Positions 33,961 to 47,639 are shown, counted from the first letter of the stretch. The stretch is DNA of 64,000 nt from Myotis daubentonii (GCF_963259705.1 NC_081841.1:93914559-93978558); one strand, 5' to 3'. The notes: generated by a model from the letters alone, not told the origin. Made by a program: numbers and translations.

Positions 33961-34284
33961 AGACCGACAACTGACAGGAGCATCATGGCAGCAAGCCATC
34001 ATCTGCTCACCGGGCCAGTGTTCCCTGAACACCTACAATGGACCGGGACTGTGCTGGAACCTGAAATACAAACCCAAGTGAGACACAGAACCTTCCCTCC
34101 TAGACATCACAGTCGGGGGGAAGATAGACACAAAAACAGATGCTGATACCATGCTTGGTAAGTGTGGGCACAGATATCCGCTCAGGGGCACAGGGAGACA
34201 CCCGTGAGGCTCACAGGGGCTAACGTGGGTCAGGTCCAGAGGAACTCACAGCCTGGTATGAGTCAGAGCCTCAGCCTGTCGTAG

Positions 34285-34500
34285 TAGTAACAGCTAACAC
34301 AGAATGCTGCCCTGGTCCCAGGCATGGCTGGTATTTGACCCTTACCACCTTCCTCTGAGGAAGATCATATAGGATTACCTTCTATTTACAGGTAAAGGAA
34401 ACTGAGGCAGAGAGAGGCTAACAACTTGCTCAAGGTTACACAGCCAAGCGTGGGAGAATTGCGCTTTGAACTCACTCCTTCAGCTCCAGAGAGCACACTC
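34285..34500 (-). repeat. MIR SINE, antisense
   Basis: A nearly full antisense MIR: 'gtagtaacagctaacacaga', 'acaggtaaaggaaactgagg', 'cagagagaggctaacaactt', 'gctcaaggttacacagccaa' and 'gctccagagagcacactcca'. It is the clearest MIR in the window. Confidence 0.85.
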
Positions 34501-34884
34501 CACCAAGCCCTGGCTCCTCTGCTCCAGAGTGACTGCGAGTCCTCATTAGGACACCACGGGAAGCCTCCTGCCGCCTGAGCTCTGCACCACACACCAGAGG
34601 GTGGCCTCAGGCCCCGAGTCATGTTTAATGACCTCAGGTCGCCCCTGCTCTGAGCTCCCGCAGCCTCGAATGCCGGTATCCAAGACCATCTTCAGAACCA
34701 TTTCTAAGCAATAGAGGATCATGTCTCTTCACTTTGACTCCACGAGGCAAGCTTTCCGACTCACTGTGGGCAGACACACTCCTAGAGTTGCCTCTCTCTC
34801 CCTCCTTGGTTGAGCCCAGAGGCACCTGAACAGTCTTGTTGGGGCCTCTGTGGCAGAACTGGAAGCTCCGTTTACATGCAGCGG

Positions 34885-35065
34885 TGGGACTGTGCACTGC
34901 TTTCTCACCTAACACTCACAGCAACCTGGGAGAAAGGTGTTGTCATCCTCGCTGGACGGGGAAGAAGTCACACAGGAGCAGGGAGCTCCAGGAACTTCGT
35001 GCAGGTCTCAGAGCCTTTGGCAGGAAGCACCAGGCTTCAATCCCAGGTCTGTTTATCCCCAAGGC
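34885..35065 (-). repeat. MIR-like SINE fragment
   Basis: 'cctaacactcacagcaacct', 'gaaaggtgttgtcatcctcg' and 'gtcacacaggagcagggagc' follow the antisense MIR order. Confidence 0.55.
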
Positions 35066-36109
35066 TGGCTGGAGTTTCCAGGCATCATCTGTGACCGTGA
35101 AACTGAGCAGTGAGCCTGTGCAGTCTGTGTCTTTGGCTTCAGCCGTGATGTGCTATCCAATTGGGCTAACCAACCATGGCCAGAAAGCAATTGCCATAAT
35201 ATCAGAAACCCATTAGGCTCCGTGAAGCTTCGGAAAGACTCTTCAAGAAGACATCTGTGAGCTGAAAATGATGCCAAGCACTATGCGCTCTGGAAACAGC
35301 TGCCTGGGGCCCGAAGACAGCAGAACAGTCCTGAAATGCAGACCCAGCCTCGCCCAGACCCTCCCAACCACCTCCCGCCTCCCAGACAATAACATGCTCA
35401 GAGCCCAGAGGAAGCCGCCTGTGGGAAGAACAGGTTGAGGTGACACGGAAAGGGTAATCCAAATTATCTCTGAGTTGTACAGATTGCCCATTTGCAGATT
35501 CCCAAATGGTGAATGAGGCAATCCTACAATGAAGCAGTCTGTATTCAAGCCATTTTCCACAACAGCCACCCAAGGAAGCCTCCATCTCCATCCTCCGCAG
35601 TGACTCTTAAAAGTTCTGCGGTTTTACATTTATCTTTCCTGTAGCTGATTTTCTGAAGTAGGAAATGGGTTAAGTCTACTGTCATTTTCCTGGGGAAATG
35701 ACTGCCAACTTGAGCTCATTAGATTGCGAGCACGTGTGGCATGCTATTCCTGTCCTGTCACTTCCCTCACTAAAAGCCGGCAGTCTTCTCACTGCCCAAG
35801 GAAAAAGTCTCCTTGATGCAATTCACAAGGCTTTTGACCGTGGTCCCTGGCTACATCTCAAGCCTCCCTCCTCGCTGCTCTCCCCAGGCCCTCACCTTTT
35901 CCTGTTCTCTGTTCTTCTCGAAATTTCAGATCGGCCACACTCTCTAGACTCCTTTGGGCTGGGCCTCAGCACATGCCATCTCTCCCTCTGAGGTACCTCC
36001 CCCCCTCTTCTGCTTTCTCAAGTTTATGTTTAAACTCATATCTTCACAGAGTGTCTCCATCTCCTACCAGTCTCTTATTTCCTCAGCCTCTGTACCTCCT
36101 CTTTCATAA

Positions 36110-36235
36110 TATTTATCACTCTTGTTTAGGGTCTGCTCCTCCAGCACCCTGTAATTCCAGAAGGGCAGACTGGTGTCTGTTTTGTCCCAGTGCCTACCAC
36201 AGTGTCTGCCACACAGAAGCGCCCTGAGAAATATG
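36110..36235 (+). repeat. MIR/L2-like 3' fragment
   Basis: 'gaagggcagactggtgtctg', 'tttgtcccagtgcctaccac' and 'agtgtctgccacacagaagc' match the shared 3' segment of MIR and L2. Confidence 0.55.
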
Positions 36236-37170
36236 AATGGATTGGAGGAAGTTGGGAGAGACAACTCACTTACCTCTCTGGTTCCACCTGAGACCAGAAC
36301 TGGAGCCATTGTGCTGAAGACAAATCCCACCCCATGCTTAATCTGAAAGCCATGCCCAGCCTCCAGATAACAGGTGGTGAGTATATCCTCATCCTAGATA
36401 TTCCGTGTTTCACGGTCACATGCTCTCCTAGACCACAGCACTGTGGTGCAGCACAGGATTTCCACATCTCTAGGTTTTGCTTCTTCCTTCCTGCACAGAT
36501 GTTCTCTTGGGAAGCTCAGTCCTTGCCCTGCACACAGAAAAGGATCCCTACTGTTCTGTTCTTCTAATGCCTTCTGACTCACAATGCCACAGTGACATGT
36601 GCCTCCATCACATTGATGACAATTTTTAATGATAGGGGACATTTGGCTGGCTATTTCTTATTAAATGTAGCCAGACATCTCTCAAACATCTATGTGGCTG
36701 CCATTGCAGTCAAGATGAGGTTCTCAGCTTGGTCCCTAACTCATCCCTCTTGCTGATCCCCAGAATGTGCTTCCAAGCCATTAACTCTGGCCATCAAAGA
36801 GATTAGGTGCTGAGAGTATACAAACCCAACATGTTATTGATCAAAACCAAATATGACAAGGGGGAAATTCTCCTGGGAAAGACGGCATGTTTGGGATTTC
36901 AAAATAAAGTCAACTTTGGGTTACTACTGCTCATCTCCACAGGATGCAAACAGGCACTAGACATAGACACTAGGCTCCGTCTCAAGGTCACTAGGAAGTT
37001 CTTGTGATTAGCAATGCAGGTCAACAGAGCCAGAAGGGGAGACCCTGCCCAGAGAACCCCATGTGGGGGTATGGCATCTCAATAACTGAGGCTCTTTTAG
37101 TTCCAATGAAAAGTCATGTGCCAGGATGCCAGCCAGCTGTTGCCTTCCCGAGGGCTTGGAGATAGGCTTT

Positions 37171-37388
37171 TTAAAAATATATATTTTATTGATTTTTTAC
37201 AGAAAGGAAGGGAGAGGGATAGAGAGTTAGAAACATCGATGAGAGGGAAACATTGATAAGCTGCCTCCTGCACACTCCCCACTGGGGATGTGCCCACAAC
37301 CAAGGTACATGCCCTTTTCCGGAATCGAACTTGGGACCCTTGAGTCCATAGGCTGACGCTCTATCCACTGAGCCAAACTGGTTAAGGC
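37171..37388 (-). mobile_element. Ves SINE, antisense, with 14-bp target duplication
   Basis: Same structure as the copy at 22210: a tail with 'atattttattgattttttac', 'gagggatagagagttagaaa', 'cactggggatgtgcccacaa', 'ccggaatcgaacttgggacc' and 'gctctatccactgagccaaa'. The flanks TGGAGATAGGCTTT at 37157-37170 and 37389-37402 are identical. It is close to copy 22210 in sequence, so both are young. Confidence 0.95.
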
Positions 37389-37669
37389 TGGAGATAGGCT
37401 TTAAGAGCTCTGCAAGCCACTTGTGAACCAGAGCCATGATATGGGCTACCTTTGCCCAGGGCTGTCCCCAAACTCTGAGCCAAAGTTGGTGGCCCTGGGG
37501 GCTGACCAGCTGCTGACTGAGGCTGTGATGGCCACTCCTGCTTCACCCCAGGACCGTCAGAGGTGCAGGCCTCAGGCACTGGCATCCAGTGTGCTTCTCA
37601 ATGATGGGAGCTAGAGTACAGGGTGGAAATATTATTGAAATAGCTTTATAACTGTGATTTCCATTGTAC

Positions 37670-37830
37670 TTTATAGATTCCAAATGTGTTTTGTATTTTT
37701 TTCATTTTATCTGAGTTACCTCCTTTTGAGTTTCATGGATGTGGAGGACTTGCCCAAAGTCACAGAGTAAGCAGCAGAGATGGGGTTTGATTTGGTCCTT
37801 TGGCTCCAAATCTCATGTCATGAGTTGTCC
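37670..37830 (-). repeat. MIR-like SINE fragment
   Basis: 'ggaggacttgcccaaagtca', 'cagagtaagcagcagagatg' and 'tttggctccaaatctcatgt' match the antisense MIR core. Confidence 0.6.
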
Positions 37831-38294
37831 AGTGAATGTCACTTGCCTTCTGAGGTAGGGACAACAAGGGGCTGGGTCTAATGAGCCAGTGTCCTGGGTG
37901 TTTTCTCTGCCCAGTTTGCTATGGCTGCCCTTGGGACTGAGGTGTTAGCTACAGCCTAGTGGTTGGAAAAAGCACTTTTCACTTCTGCTCTGAGAGAAAT
38001 GACCAGGATAAAAAGGGGTCTCAGACCTCCTTTGAAAATGGCCAGCTTGGCCCTCCTGTGGAATTTGTAGACAGTGGGCTTCTGTTTCATAGGTTTAATG
38101 ACTGAGAGACGCCAAAGAAGCTGCACACCTCACCTCCAACCCTGACACAGCTTATGTCGCTGAGCTGGGCTAAGAAGATGGATGGCTCACTGGGTGGGAC
38201 AGGTAGGGTTGGGTTGGCTAGGGATGATGGCTGAGGGTCCGCACTTCTCAATATTTAAGTAAGAGCAGGCCAGGCCTGCCCAGAAACTGACACC

Positions 38295-38410
38295 CAGGCA
38301 GTGTGTGCTGTGAGGGCAGGGACGGTGCTTGCTGATGTTGCTGTATTGCTATCTCCTGCGCAGGACCTGCAGCCCATTAAGTATCCAATAAATGCATGTT
38401 GGCTGAACTT
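38295..38410 (+). repeat. L2-like LINE 3' fragment
   Basis: 'tgctgtgagggcagggacgg' and 'gtatccaataaatgcatgtt' followed by 'ggctgaactt' match the L2 3' end, which usually reads '..gggcagggac..' and '..caataaatg..ttga'. The AATAAA in it is part of the repeat. Confidence 0.6.
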
Positions 38411-41400
38411 CTGATCACTGAGCATGTTGTGTCTGAGCCTTGGTTAAATATGGACCAGTTGCTTCCAACGGACCAAGACAGGCAGCCTGGGAGTCTCCCA
38501 GATGTGGAGCCAAGTGCATCAAAAGTGGTCAGACAGGAGTGAGGAGATGACCCATCCTCAGGAAATCAGGCCTTTCCTGGCAGTCATAAGACCACAAGCC
38601 CAGGGCTCAGACACAACATGGGACAGCCTGGGGGTCTAAGGCAAGTTAGGGTGCATCACAGAAACCAGGTGTGCAGGGAGGTGCCATTCAAGACTCCAGG
38701 CAGGTAGCAAGGATCCAGAAAAATCTGTCATTAGGAAGAGGGCTCCAGAAAACCAGGCTGGGGATCTTCCATGTAAGGGAGTTGGGGGGGGGGGGCGTTG
38801 CATCACATAGGACCTGGGACTTAAAGATCGGAGATCAAGGTAGGGCAGGTACCCAATAATCAGAACTGGCCAGACACCTGGCCAGGTGACCACCCCAAGG
38901 CACCGGGATGGGCTGAGGCATTTGCTTAACTTTATCCTGTTACTGAGGTCTGGAGCCAAGCTGGGCCTGGAGATGGTATGTCAGGTGTGGTGCCAAGAGA
39001 GAAGGTTTCAGAGACGGGAAACTAGGCAGCACCTGGCAAAGGAGTGGCTTTTACGAGAAAAGAAAATGTTGGCATGTCCCCAGGGCACAGACAGGAAGGA
39101 CAGGAGCCAGGTGGTCTGGGACATGTTCCCCAGGAATCAAGCTGGTCAGCTCTCACCTGTGATCTCCCTCCTGCACCCCCAACTCTGTTCAGGGAAAAAC
39201 ACAGGCAGAAGGAGGCAGGTTCCTGCCCTTGGAACCTATGGTCTAGTGGGGAAGAGACCATGCATGCAATGAAGCTCTGAGCAAGCACAGGTACCAACAA
39301 GCCCAATTAAGACCACCGCAGACACACCACCATTGCAGGTCTGGGGGAAGTAGGGAACTAAAGGGAGATGTTCCCCAGGGAGGGAGAAGAGTGACAGGGC
39401 CTAGTATAGTCTAAAAAAAAGTCAGATTGGGGGAACAAACAGGTTCCCTAAGTGAAGTCATTTTTATAGCATCTCTATCATCATGCTGAAACCTCATCTG
39501 ACACACTGACTTCTCTTTAGAACATGCTCCAGCAGATATTGCTTATTTCCCACCGAATCAGAGAGAAATGACAATTCCCACTGGAGCTTTCTTTCCCAGG
39601 GCAGGACAAGGCGGGAGGCGGGGGGAAGGGGGTTGTGGATGCTTCTTCATGCCTCCCAGGCTTCACTCTGTACCCCAGGAGCAGAGAGAGGGGGTGGTGT
39701 GGTGGGGGCCACAGACCCAGGGCCAGGGCAGGCTGCGGGGTGACCCTCTTCTCCTCTGAAGGCAGAAGATGCCCAAAAGACTGCCAGGCCTTGTCTTCAC
39801 CGACCTCCTGTCCCCCAGGAATGTCAGGGATGCCTACAAGTCCCAACACCTGAGCTCCTGGGAGATCGTCATCCTGGTTGCTCTTCGCGTAGTAGGATTT
39901 TGCCCACTGACCATGGGTGAAATTCTCCACAAAGTAGGAGAGCCTTGCTGTTTGAGGCTAGGCAGCATCCAGGGCTCCTAACTCCCACCACAGTGAAAAT
40001 TCCCCGATGAGTTCCCCTCGGGGGCCCCAGCCCAAGTCCTTCCTCAACCCCTCCTTCTTCTAACACAGTCACTGTTGTCTCCTTGAAGTTTCTAGACTTT
40101 TCTTGTTTAATACGTGTGGACAAAAAGCATTTCGCGGTTTTCACTGTATGTGTCTCTAGGTACAAAGAGAGGCCCTGCTGGCCGAGGTTCAGAGGACGAG
40201 CACTATCAGCAGAGGCATGAGGAGCAGGATTGGGCCCACTGCCCAGCTCCACTCCTCCTCCCCAGTCTCAGTGCCTCGGCTGCAGCACGGGTGGGGAGCA
40301 CTCATGCCTAAGTCCCACGGCTTTGGGGAAGCCAACAAGCAAGCAGATGCCTGAGAACCATTGCCGCTGAAGTTCGTTATCATGTTTAAGGCCACACCAA
40401 CCCCCGGACACCCACCCTCAGGCAAGCCGAGGCCTCCTCCACACCCTCCCATCCTGGGCCCTGTCAGCTGGACCACTTCCTCTAAATGGCCCCTTTGCCT
40501 TCCCAGACCTGGAATGTCTCCCCAAGGAAAAATGCTGACACAGATGAGACTGCCCTGCCCCAAAGCTAGAGAATAACCCAGACAAACCAAATGAAAACAC
40601 TTCACCAGTTCTGGCAAAGGACATGATACTTCATCCCCACGAGGTGTCTGATGGAAAACACAGGCTCCAAGGGGCCCGGCCTGCTGGGACCCTGCACAGA
40701 AGCCGGGCCAAGGGGCAAGTGAAACCCACCAAGCAGAGCAGCCTCAGAGCTACCTGCTCCGCAAGAGCCCCCTCCCCCGCCCCGCTCTGCCGACAGAGCC
40801 TGTCCCCCTTCTGAGTGAGGATGGAGAAGATATTGTGGAGCGGATGGGGCAGGAGATAACAAAGGTGCAGGTGAGGGAAAATGTGGTTCTAGGCCAGGTA
40901 GTAGGTGCCACTAAAGACCCAAAGGCTCTTTGGGGCTGTAGGAAGTGCTTTAGGTGAGGCTGCCCAGGTCTGCTGGGCAGGAGGGAAGGGAAGAGAGAGT
41001 CCCAGATAGCCCTGACTTTGGAGTATTAGGACTGTGAGTCACCTACATAAGTCATTTTCAAAGGGGTTTGGTTTTGGTCTTGGTTTCTTTACATTTCTTT
41101 GTTTTATTTTCATTTTTAGTAGAATTCTGTCCCCCTCCCCCCCTGCCCGCCTCAAAAAAATAAATAAATAAAAACAGAGAAAGGAAAAATTGTTCTTTCT
41201 GAAGTTGGGGGGTTGCCCCTGGCACCTCCCACAAGTCCTAGAGCCCCCAGGACACAGTGTGGAAAACACTCACTTGGCTCAGCCCCCCTTCTTTCAGTGG
41301 TGCTACAGCCCCAGGTGCCTGGCCCCTAAACCAGAGGCGGGCCCTCCCCTACCTGGCAATTGAATATTCAGGGCAGCTAGGCCTGGTCCCTGTCCACAGG

Positions 41401-42179
41401 TGACGCTCCCACCTTTTCCTCAAGTAACAGTCACAGCCCCAGGAGTCTTTCACCTGGTTCTGCCTCTCTGTGATGGGACTGGAGTCACAGAGGTGGCAGG
41501 ATGAAGAAGTTGGGAGGACTGGAAATTTATCCGCCACACTGTGGAAGGGAGCTGTTGTGGGAAACTGCGTGCCACCTCGAGGACCACGTGTCTTGCTTGA
41601 GCTCAGTGAGAAGGCCCCGTTCAAGATGGGTGGGCTCCTGCTGATGCGGAGGCTACCAGGCCAGGCCAGATACTGGCCCAGGAGTGAGGGGCAGGGACGA
41701 GATGACCCACCAGCACACCCAGCAGACTCTCAGCACCCTAGACAGGGAGTGTCCCTTGCTGTCTACTGGCCTTCCCCTCAAACCTTGCCCTGTCTCTCTC
41801 CAGTGACTCAGAACCACAAGCTCAGTCACCATCTCCTGCTTTCCCCCAGCCCTCCCGGCAGCAAGCACATCCCAGCTTCCTGCTCCCGACCTTGGCTTAA
41901 CTCCAGGACACATGTGGCCTCCCATTCTAGAGCATTCTCAGTCAGCTCATGTCCCCCACTCCAGCTCCAGGACCCTCCTCCCACCCTGAGAGTCTGCGGG
42001 AGGTGCCTTTCAGCCAGTCCTGACTTCACAGCTGCTTCTACCCAGCAGCCTCCCTTCCTGAAGCAGGAAGCGAGCCAGGTGCTGCCCTTTCATTTCTGCT
42101 CCAACGCGGCCTTTGCCTTACGCTTCCCCACCTCACACCCTCCTCCCTTAGAGCACCAGGAACACAGCCGTCCCATTGC

Positions 42180-42940
42180 TTCACTCTCATGTGCCTTTAT
42201 TGAGCTCCCACAGAGTGTGTGGTACTATGCTCCAGGGTTCGGAGCCACGGTCTAGTCAAAAGAAGACCAAAGCTAGTACAGAGAATGTTTCATAGCTGCT
42301 TACATCTGGTAAGGGGTGGGGGAGTGGAGAGCTAATCACAAAACAAAGTCCTATTCCAAAGCAACAAAATCTCCTCTGGGAGTAATAGATATTCTACGCA
42401 CGCGCACTTGCACACACGCCCTGGATGGACACTTGGGTGCACCCAGTGGTTGTATATGCATGCATATACAGTGTTGTGGGTAAATAAGCGACTGTATATG
42501 CTGTCCGCGCGCAGGCACGCACACACCACCGCACAGACAGAATCCAGCTTATTCTATCAAAGACACTAGCCTCCAGGTTCTAGTGAAGCCTCTGCCCTAG
42601 ATGCCTGCAGCATGCAAAACCTGGAGATCGGAGAGTCACAGTAAAGGACAATAGGTATACATGAGCACTTCTGTCCCCGGGCCCAGCCGCAGCACTGGAG
42701 GTCGCTCATGGTCAGCGACAGCAAAGACATTGTGAAGGGCTCACAGAGCAGAGCTGAGCAGCTGGAGGTCATCTGTCCAGTGTCAGGGCCACCTGAGCCC
42801 TGGCGAGTCCCCCAATCTTCAAGGCAGAATTTAAAACTCTGGTTTTCGAGTGTGTAGTCCTGCAAACAGTATTCTCATCACAGTGCCGCAGATCGAGGTG
42901 AGGGTTTTTCTCGCTCGCTCTCTGCAGCTTCCCACGTGTG
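42180..42940 (-). other. PRMT8: PRMT8 3' UTR
   Basis: Sequence from the PRMT8 stop codon down to just beyond the AATAAA at 42201-42196 (- strand), about 750 bases. It contains a compound AC/GC-rich region (42395-42530) with a perfect 20-bp palindrome at 42451-42470. The last stretch resembles a MIR-type end ('tgcctttattgagctcccac'), which may have supplied the poly(A) signal. Confidence 0.65.
42196..42201 (-). promoter_or_regulatory. PRMT8: Poly(A) signal of PRMT8
   Basis: TTTATT on the + strand is AATAAA on the - strand, 740 bases after the PRMT8 stop. I saw no closer canonical hexamer on that strand. Confidence 0.6.
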
Positions 42941-43962
<1,022 letters not shown>

Positions 43963-44220
43963 CTACAAGTCACTGGCTTTCCTCTGGGACTCTGATGCCC
44001 ACACAACACTCTTGTTGGGTCACATGCCAGCTCCAAGCCCACACCAGAACTCCTCAGTCTCAGGGACCCCTCCTTCCATCAGATCCCCACCCCTCAGGGC
44101 TGCGGGTCTTAGCTGTGGATCATAAGAGAACAAGCTGATATTACAATTTCATACTAAGCAGTGGAGGATGAATACCCTCTCACCAACTAAACTTCCTAAC
44201 ACAAATGAATCTCAGAATGC

Positions 44221-44221
<1 letters not shown>

Positions 44222-44268
<47 letters not shown>
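44222..44268. repeat. (GT)n microsatellite
   Basis: An uninterrupted GT run of about 23 units in the PRMT8 intron; it is the longest dinucleotide run in the window. Confidence 0.97.
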
Positions 44269-44271
<3 letters not shown>

Positions 44272-44884
44272 TATATTTGTTTTCATTAGTTCAACAGAGT
44301 GAAGACTTTCCAACAGTGTAGGGGAGAGATTCATAGAGTAGGACATCCTGTTTCCCCTTAAATGACATCATTTATGCAAACTCCACAGCTAACCCAGTTT
44401 CCCCACTTCCATTGCCAGCCCAGTCCTACAAATAGCTTTCCCTTCCTGCCTCTCTGCCCTAGAACCAAAATTAGTACCCTTGGCCCAGGCTCACCAGGGG
44501 TCTCAGCTGTGCTGACCAACTGGCTCAAATAGAAATGAGGGATGATTCTATTTCCACAGCCCCAACACTGGGCCAGAGCCCACACCTCCTGCATGAACCA
44601 AAGCCACGCTGATGCTTGCACCTCCTCTGTATTTGCCATTAAATTGCACACATCCCTCTCAGCACAGTACAGATTCCACAGCCCCCACAGGAGGCACAGC
44701 TAATGGGCCATCTTCCTCAGCAACAGCCATCCCTGGAACACTCTTCCCCTGCTCCCTGCTCACCATGCTCTCTCTCCCTCATCCTTCAAGGTCACTTCCT
44801 CTGTGAAGCCCTGCTTGACCGCCCACTTGGACTAGGACACCCTGAGCCTGTCATGCTGCAGCACAAATGTCTTTTCTGCCCACT

Positions 44885-45005
44885 TGTATGTGTCCTCCCC
44901 AAGACTGCAATCCATGAGGGCAGGGACCATGCCAGGCCTGCTCACTGTTATATCTTCAGTGCTTACCACCTCACTTAGTAGGCCTTTAAGCACTGAACAA
45001 ATGAT
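44885..45005 (+). repeat. L2/MIR-like 3' fragment
   Basis: 'gcaatccatgagggcaggga', 'ccatgccaggcctgctcact' and 'ttaagcactgaacaaatgat' match the L2 3' end order. Confidence 0.65.
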
Positions 45006-46956
45006 TTATTTGATATAAAACCAGACTAGATAGACATCCCATGAAGTTTCAATGTACCCATAGATGCTCAGTTACACTGAGGGCTTTGAACCTAAGAACA
45101 ATAGAAGATCCCATCTTTTAGTCAGTTTCTCTTGGCCCTTCAGGCACTTATATTCCCCACCAGGATACAGGACTCATTAATGCTGATTTCCTCTTTGCTT
45201 AGGACCAAAGTTAAAGATAAGAAGACTTGGGGAGAACGTAAGTGCTTTTTAAACACTACAAAAAGCTGTCACATGGAAAAACTCATGTGTGACCTTTGAG
45301 GCAGAGCAAAGGTTAGTCGGTGGAAATTACTAGAAGGCAGCCTTCAATTCACCATAAAGAATTAGAACTGTATCACAAGCTTACAAGCTACCTGGGGTCC
45401 ACTGACTTGGTATTTATCATGAACCAAGTCAGATCAGGTGGCCTCTAACATCTTTCAAGCACTATTTGAATGGTGATGAAGACTTTGTCTTTCTTTGCCC
45501 TTTGCAATGAACTGGCTTGATCAAATGTCAGTGGTTTGGATTCAGACTTGAGTAGCTTTCAGTGTGTGCATGTGGGAAATCGATGCAAACTCAAGGTCCT
45601 AGAGGGGAAGAGCAGCCTGAATATTTGGAATGGCTTGAAGGAGGATCATGGGCATGCAATCTGTGACTCTCCGATCCTCGATCCTCAAACACATCCAGCC
45701 TTCCTGTCCTCTGGTCTAAGGCAGTACTATACTAGTACTGCTGTCTACAGACGAAGTGTGCCTGCTCCCAGCATCTTCCCTGCCAACTACATCTAAATAA
45801 ATTGTCAAAAGACAGTCTTCAGTGTGTGTGTGGCGAAGAGCAGTATGTGACTGACAGCACTCTCGCCCCCCACTGCCACCTACAGCAGCTCAGACAGGTG
45901 TCTCTCCAGTTCTTATAGACCTTCAGGCAAGAGGATTCAGGCACCTTCTTTCTTTTACCTCGTCAGATGCTTCATGAGAATCCCAGAGACTTCACTGCCT
46001 CAAATTTGCCAGTCACCAAGCCTAGGAGTCTGACTCTGATGGTAGCCCCAAAATATGCCCACATTGGGTTGGAGGAAAGTGATCTCTCCCCCTGACATCA
46101 ACATCAAAAGGTTAAGAACTTCCCCAAGGTCTCATTTCCATGATGGGTTCATTAGCTACAGACTAATTAAACCAGTCTTCTCAGTCCTGATCCTCCAACA
46201 ATATGTCCAGAAGAAACTTATTAAAAGTCAACTGTTTTTACTCTACTAGGGATTTGAATTCAGTATTTCTGGCGATGAGAAGGGAGCAGGTTTGCCAAGA
46301 CTTAAAAATCTCCCCCAGGTGATGCAGATGAACAGCCATGGCTGAAATCGCTGAGCAAACCTAATGGTTCACATCTGATAACACCTTTCGGATGGGTGTC
46401 AGTGGGAAGGACTGTGAAGTGGGCACAGCAGACCCAGTTTCCAGCTTCCACTTTGCTATGTATTTGCACATGACCCTGGGGCTCATTTTCTACACCTCCA
46501 GACCATGGGGCTCTGTGAGGATTAGATGGGATGAGAACAGGGAAAAGATACACTAAGGATGACCAAACCTGTTGTGCACAGTTTACTTCTGTTTTCCTGG
46601 TATAATTATTACTAGCTCTCTCTCTCTCACTCTCAAAGATTTCCTTAATTGAAAGATAAATTATATGATCACCCAACCTATAACATAGTCAGCCTATGTT
46701 AGGGTGTTACTAAGCATTAGGTGGCTATTTCATAATTATGGAAAGTGATATATCATTTTACTTATCCATAAACTATGGCTCTGGGCTGCAAATGTGGGCT
46801 TCTCGATTCTCGATTCTAGAGTGTCCTGGGGAAGCATCCAGGAAGTTGCAGTGCACGAGGGCGAGCACTCACCACAGGGTTTTGCAGCTTGTGTTTTGTA
46901 TTTTGAAGTGATTGTGACCAATAGTGCCTGCAGGATTCCAAGTGTATATGCATGCA

Positions 46957-46990
46957 TGCATCCATCCATCCATCCATCCATCCATCCATT
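46957..46990. repeat. (ATCC)n microsatellite
   Basis: About eight units of ATCC preceded by two ATGC units, in the PRMT8 intron. Confidence 0.95.
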
Positions 46991-47288
46991 GATTCATTCA
47001 ACACACATCTATTCAAGATGCCTCTGATGTGCCAGTTATGGTCCTAAATTTGGGGATCAGCAACCACTACAGCCTTACCCCCTTTATATCCTATCCCCTA
47101 AGTGAGAAGACAAGTCTGGCATGAGTTGTGACCACAGGGGCCATGGGAACAAACAGCAGGGGGTTCACAAGATTATTCCTGGTGCTTTTGGAAAACTAGT
47201 GGAATCCTGCTTTCTGTTTCACTTCCCAATGGTTAAGTGGAACCTAAAGCTCTTTCCATCTGTAAATTTGTAATGATATGCTCTAGGG

Positions 47289-47502
47289 CAGTGGTTCTCA
47301 ACCTTCCTAATGCCGTGGCCCTTTAATACAGTTCCTCATGTTGTGGACCCCCAATTTCATTGTTACAAATTGAACATAATTAAAGCATAGTGATTAATCA
47401 CAAAAAAAATATGTAATTATATATCCGATGGTTTTAGGCGACCCCTGTGAAAGGGTCATTAGGCCCCCAAAGGGGTCGCGACCCACAGGTTGAGAACCAC
47501 TG
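47289..47502 (+). mobile_element. SPIN-like non-autonomous hAT element, copy 2
   Basis: The left end is CAGTGGTTCTCAACCTTC and the right end GTTGAGAACCACTG. The interior matches copy 1 (32343) block by block, including 'aagcatagtgattaatcaca' and 'ggcgacccctgtgaaagggt'. The flanking 8-mers CTCTAGGG (47281-47288) and CCCTAGGG (47503-47510) differ at one base, an almost intact hAT target duplication. Confidence 0.93.
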
Positions 47503-47639
47503 CCCTAGGGGGTTCACAAGCTCTCTGAAGAATTAAAGACTATGCACCAAGAAGCTCCTTTGACCTGAGAAAATGACTCAGTGTCAAAGGACAGCAAAAC
47601 TAAAAAGGGCTGCCAGGCCACTGAAGTCCAATGGTGTGA

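Larger units (their letters stand above)
32564..37156. other. Intergenic, MIR-rich
   Basis: Several antisense MIR-like fragments (33865-33960, 34285-34500, 34885-35065) and one sense MIR/L2-like fragment (36110-36235). No gene was recognised. Two direct copies of 'cagcccgcag' occur at 33479-33498. Confidence 0.5.
37403..42179. other. Intergenic, up to the PRMT8 3' end
   Basis: MIR-like (37670-37830) and L2-like (38295-38410) fragments, a G run at 38787-38798 and a short (TAAA)n at 41157-41172. The longest open frame of the window (41470-42255 +, 261 codons) falls here, but I do not support it as a gene. Confidence 0.5.

Noticed and set aside
41470..42255. Longest open frame in the window (261 codons, + strand)
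   Set aside because: GC-rich and low-complexity (Pro/Ser/His-rich), no domain or signal peptide recognised, no splice or promoter context, and it runs into the antisense PRMT8 3' UTR. It is most likely a chance frame.
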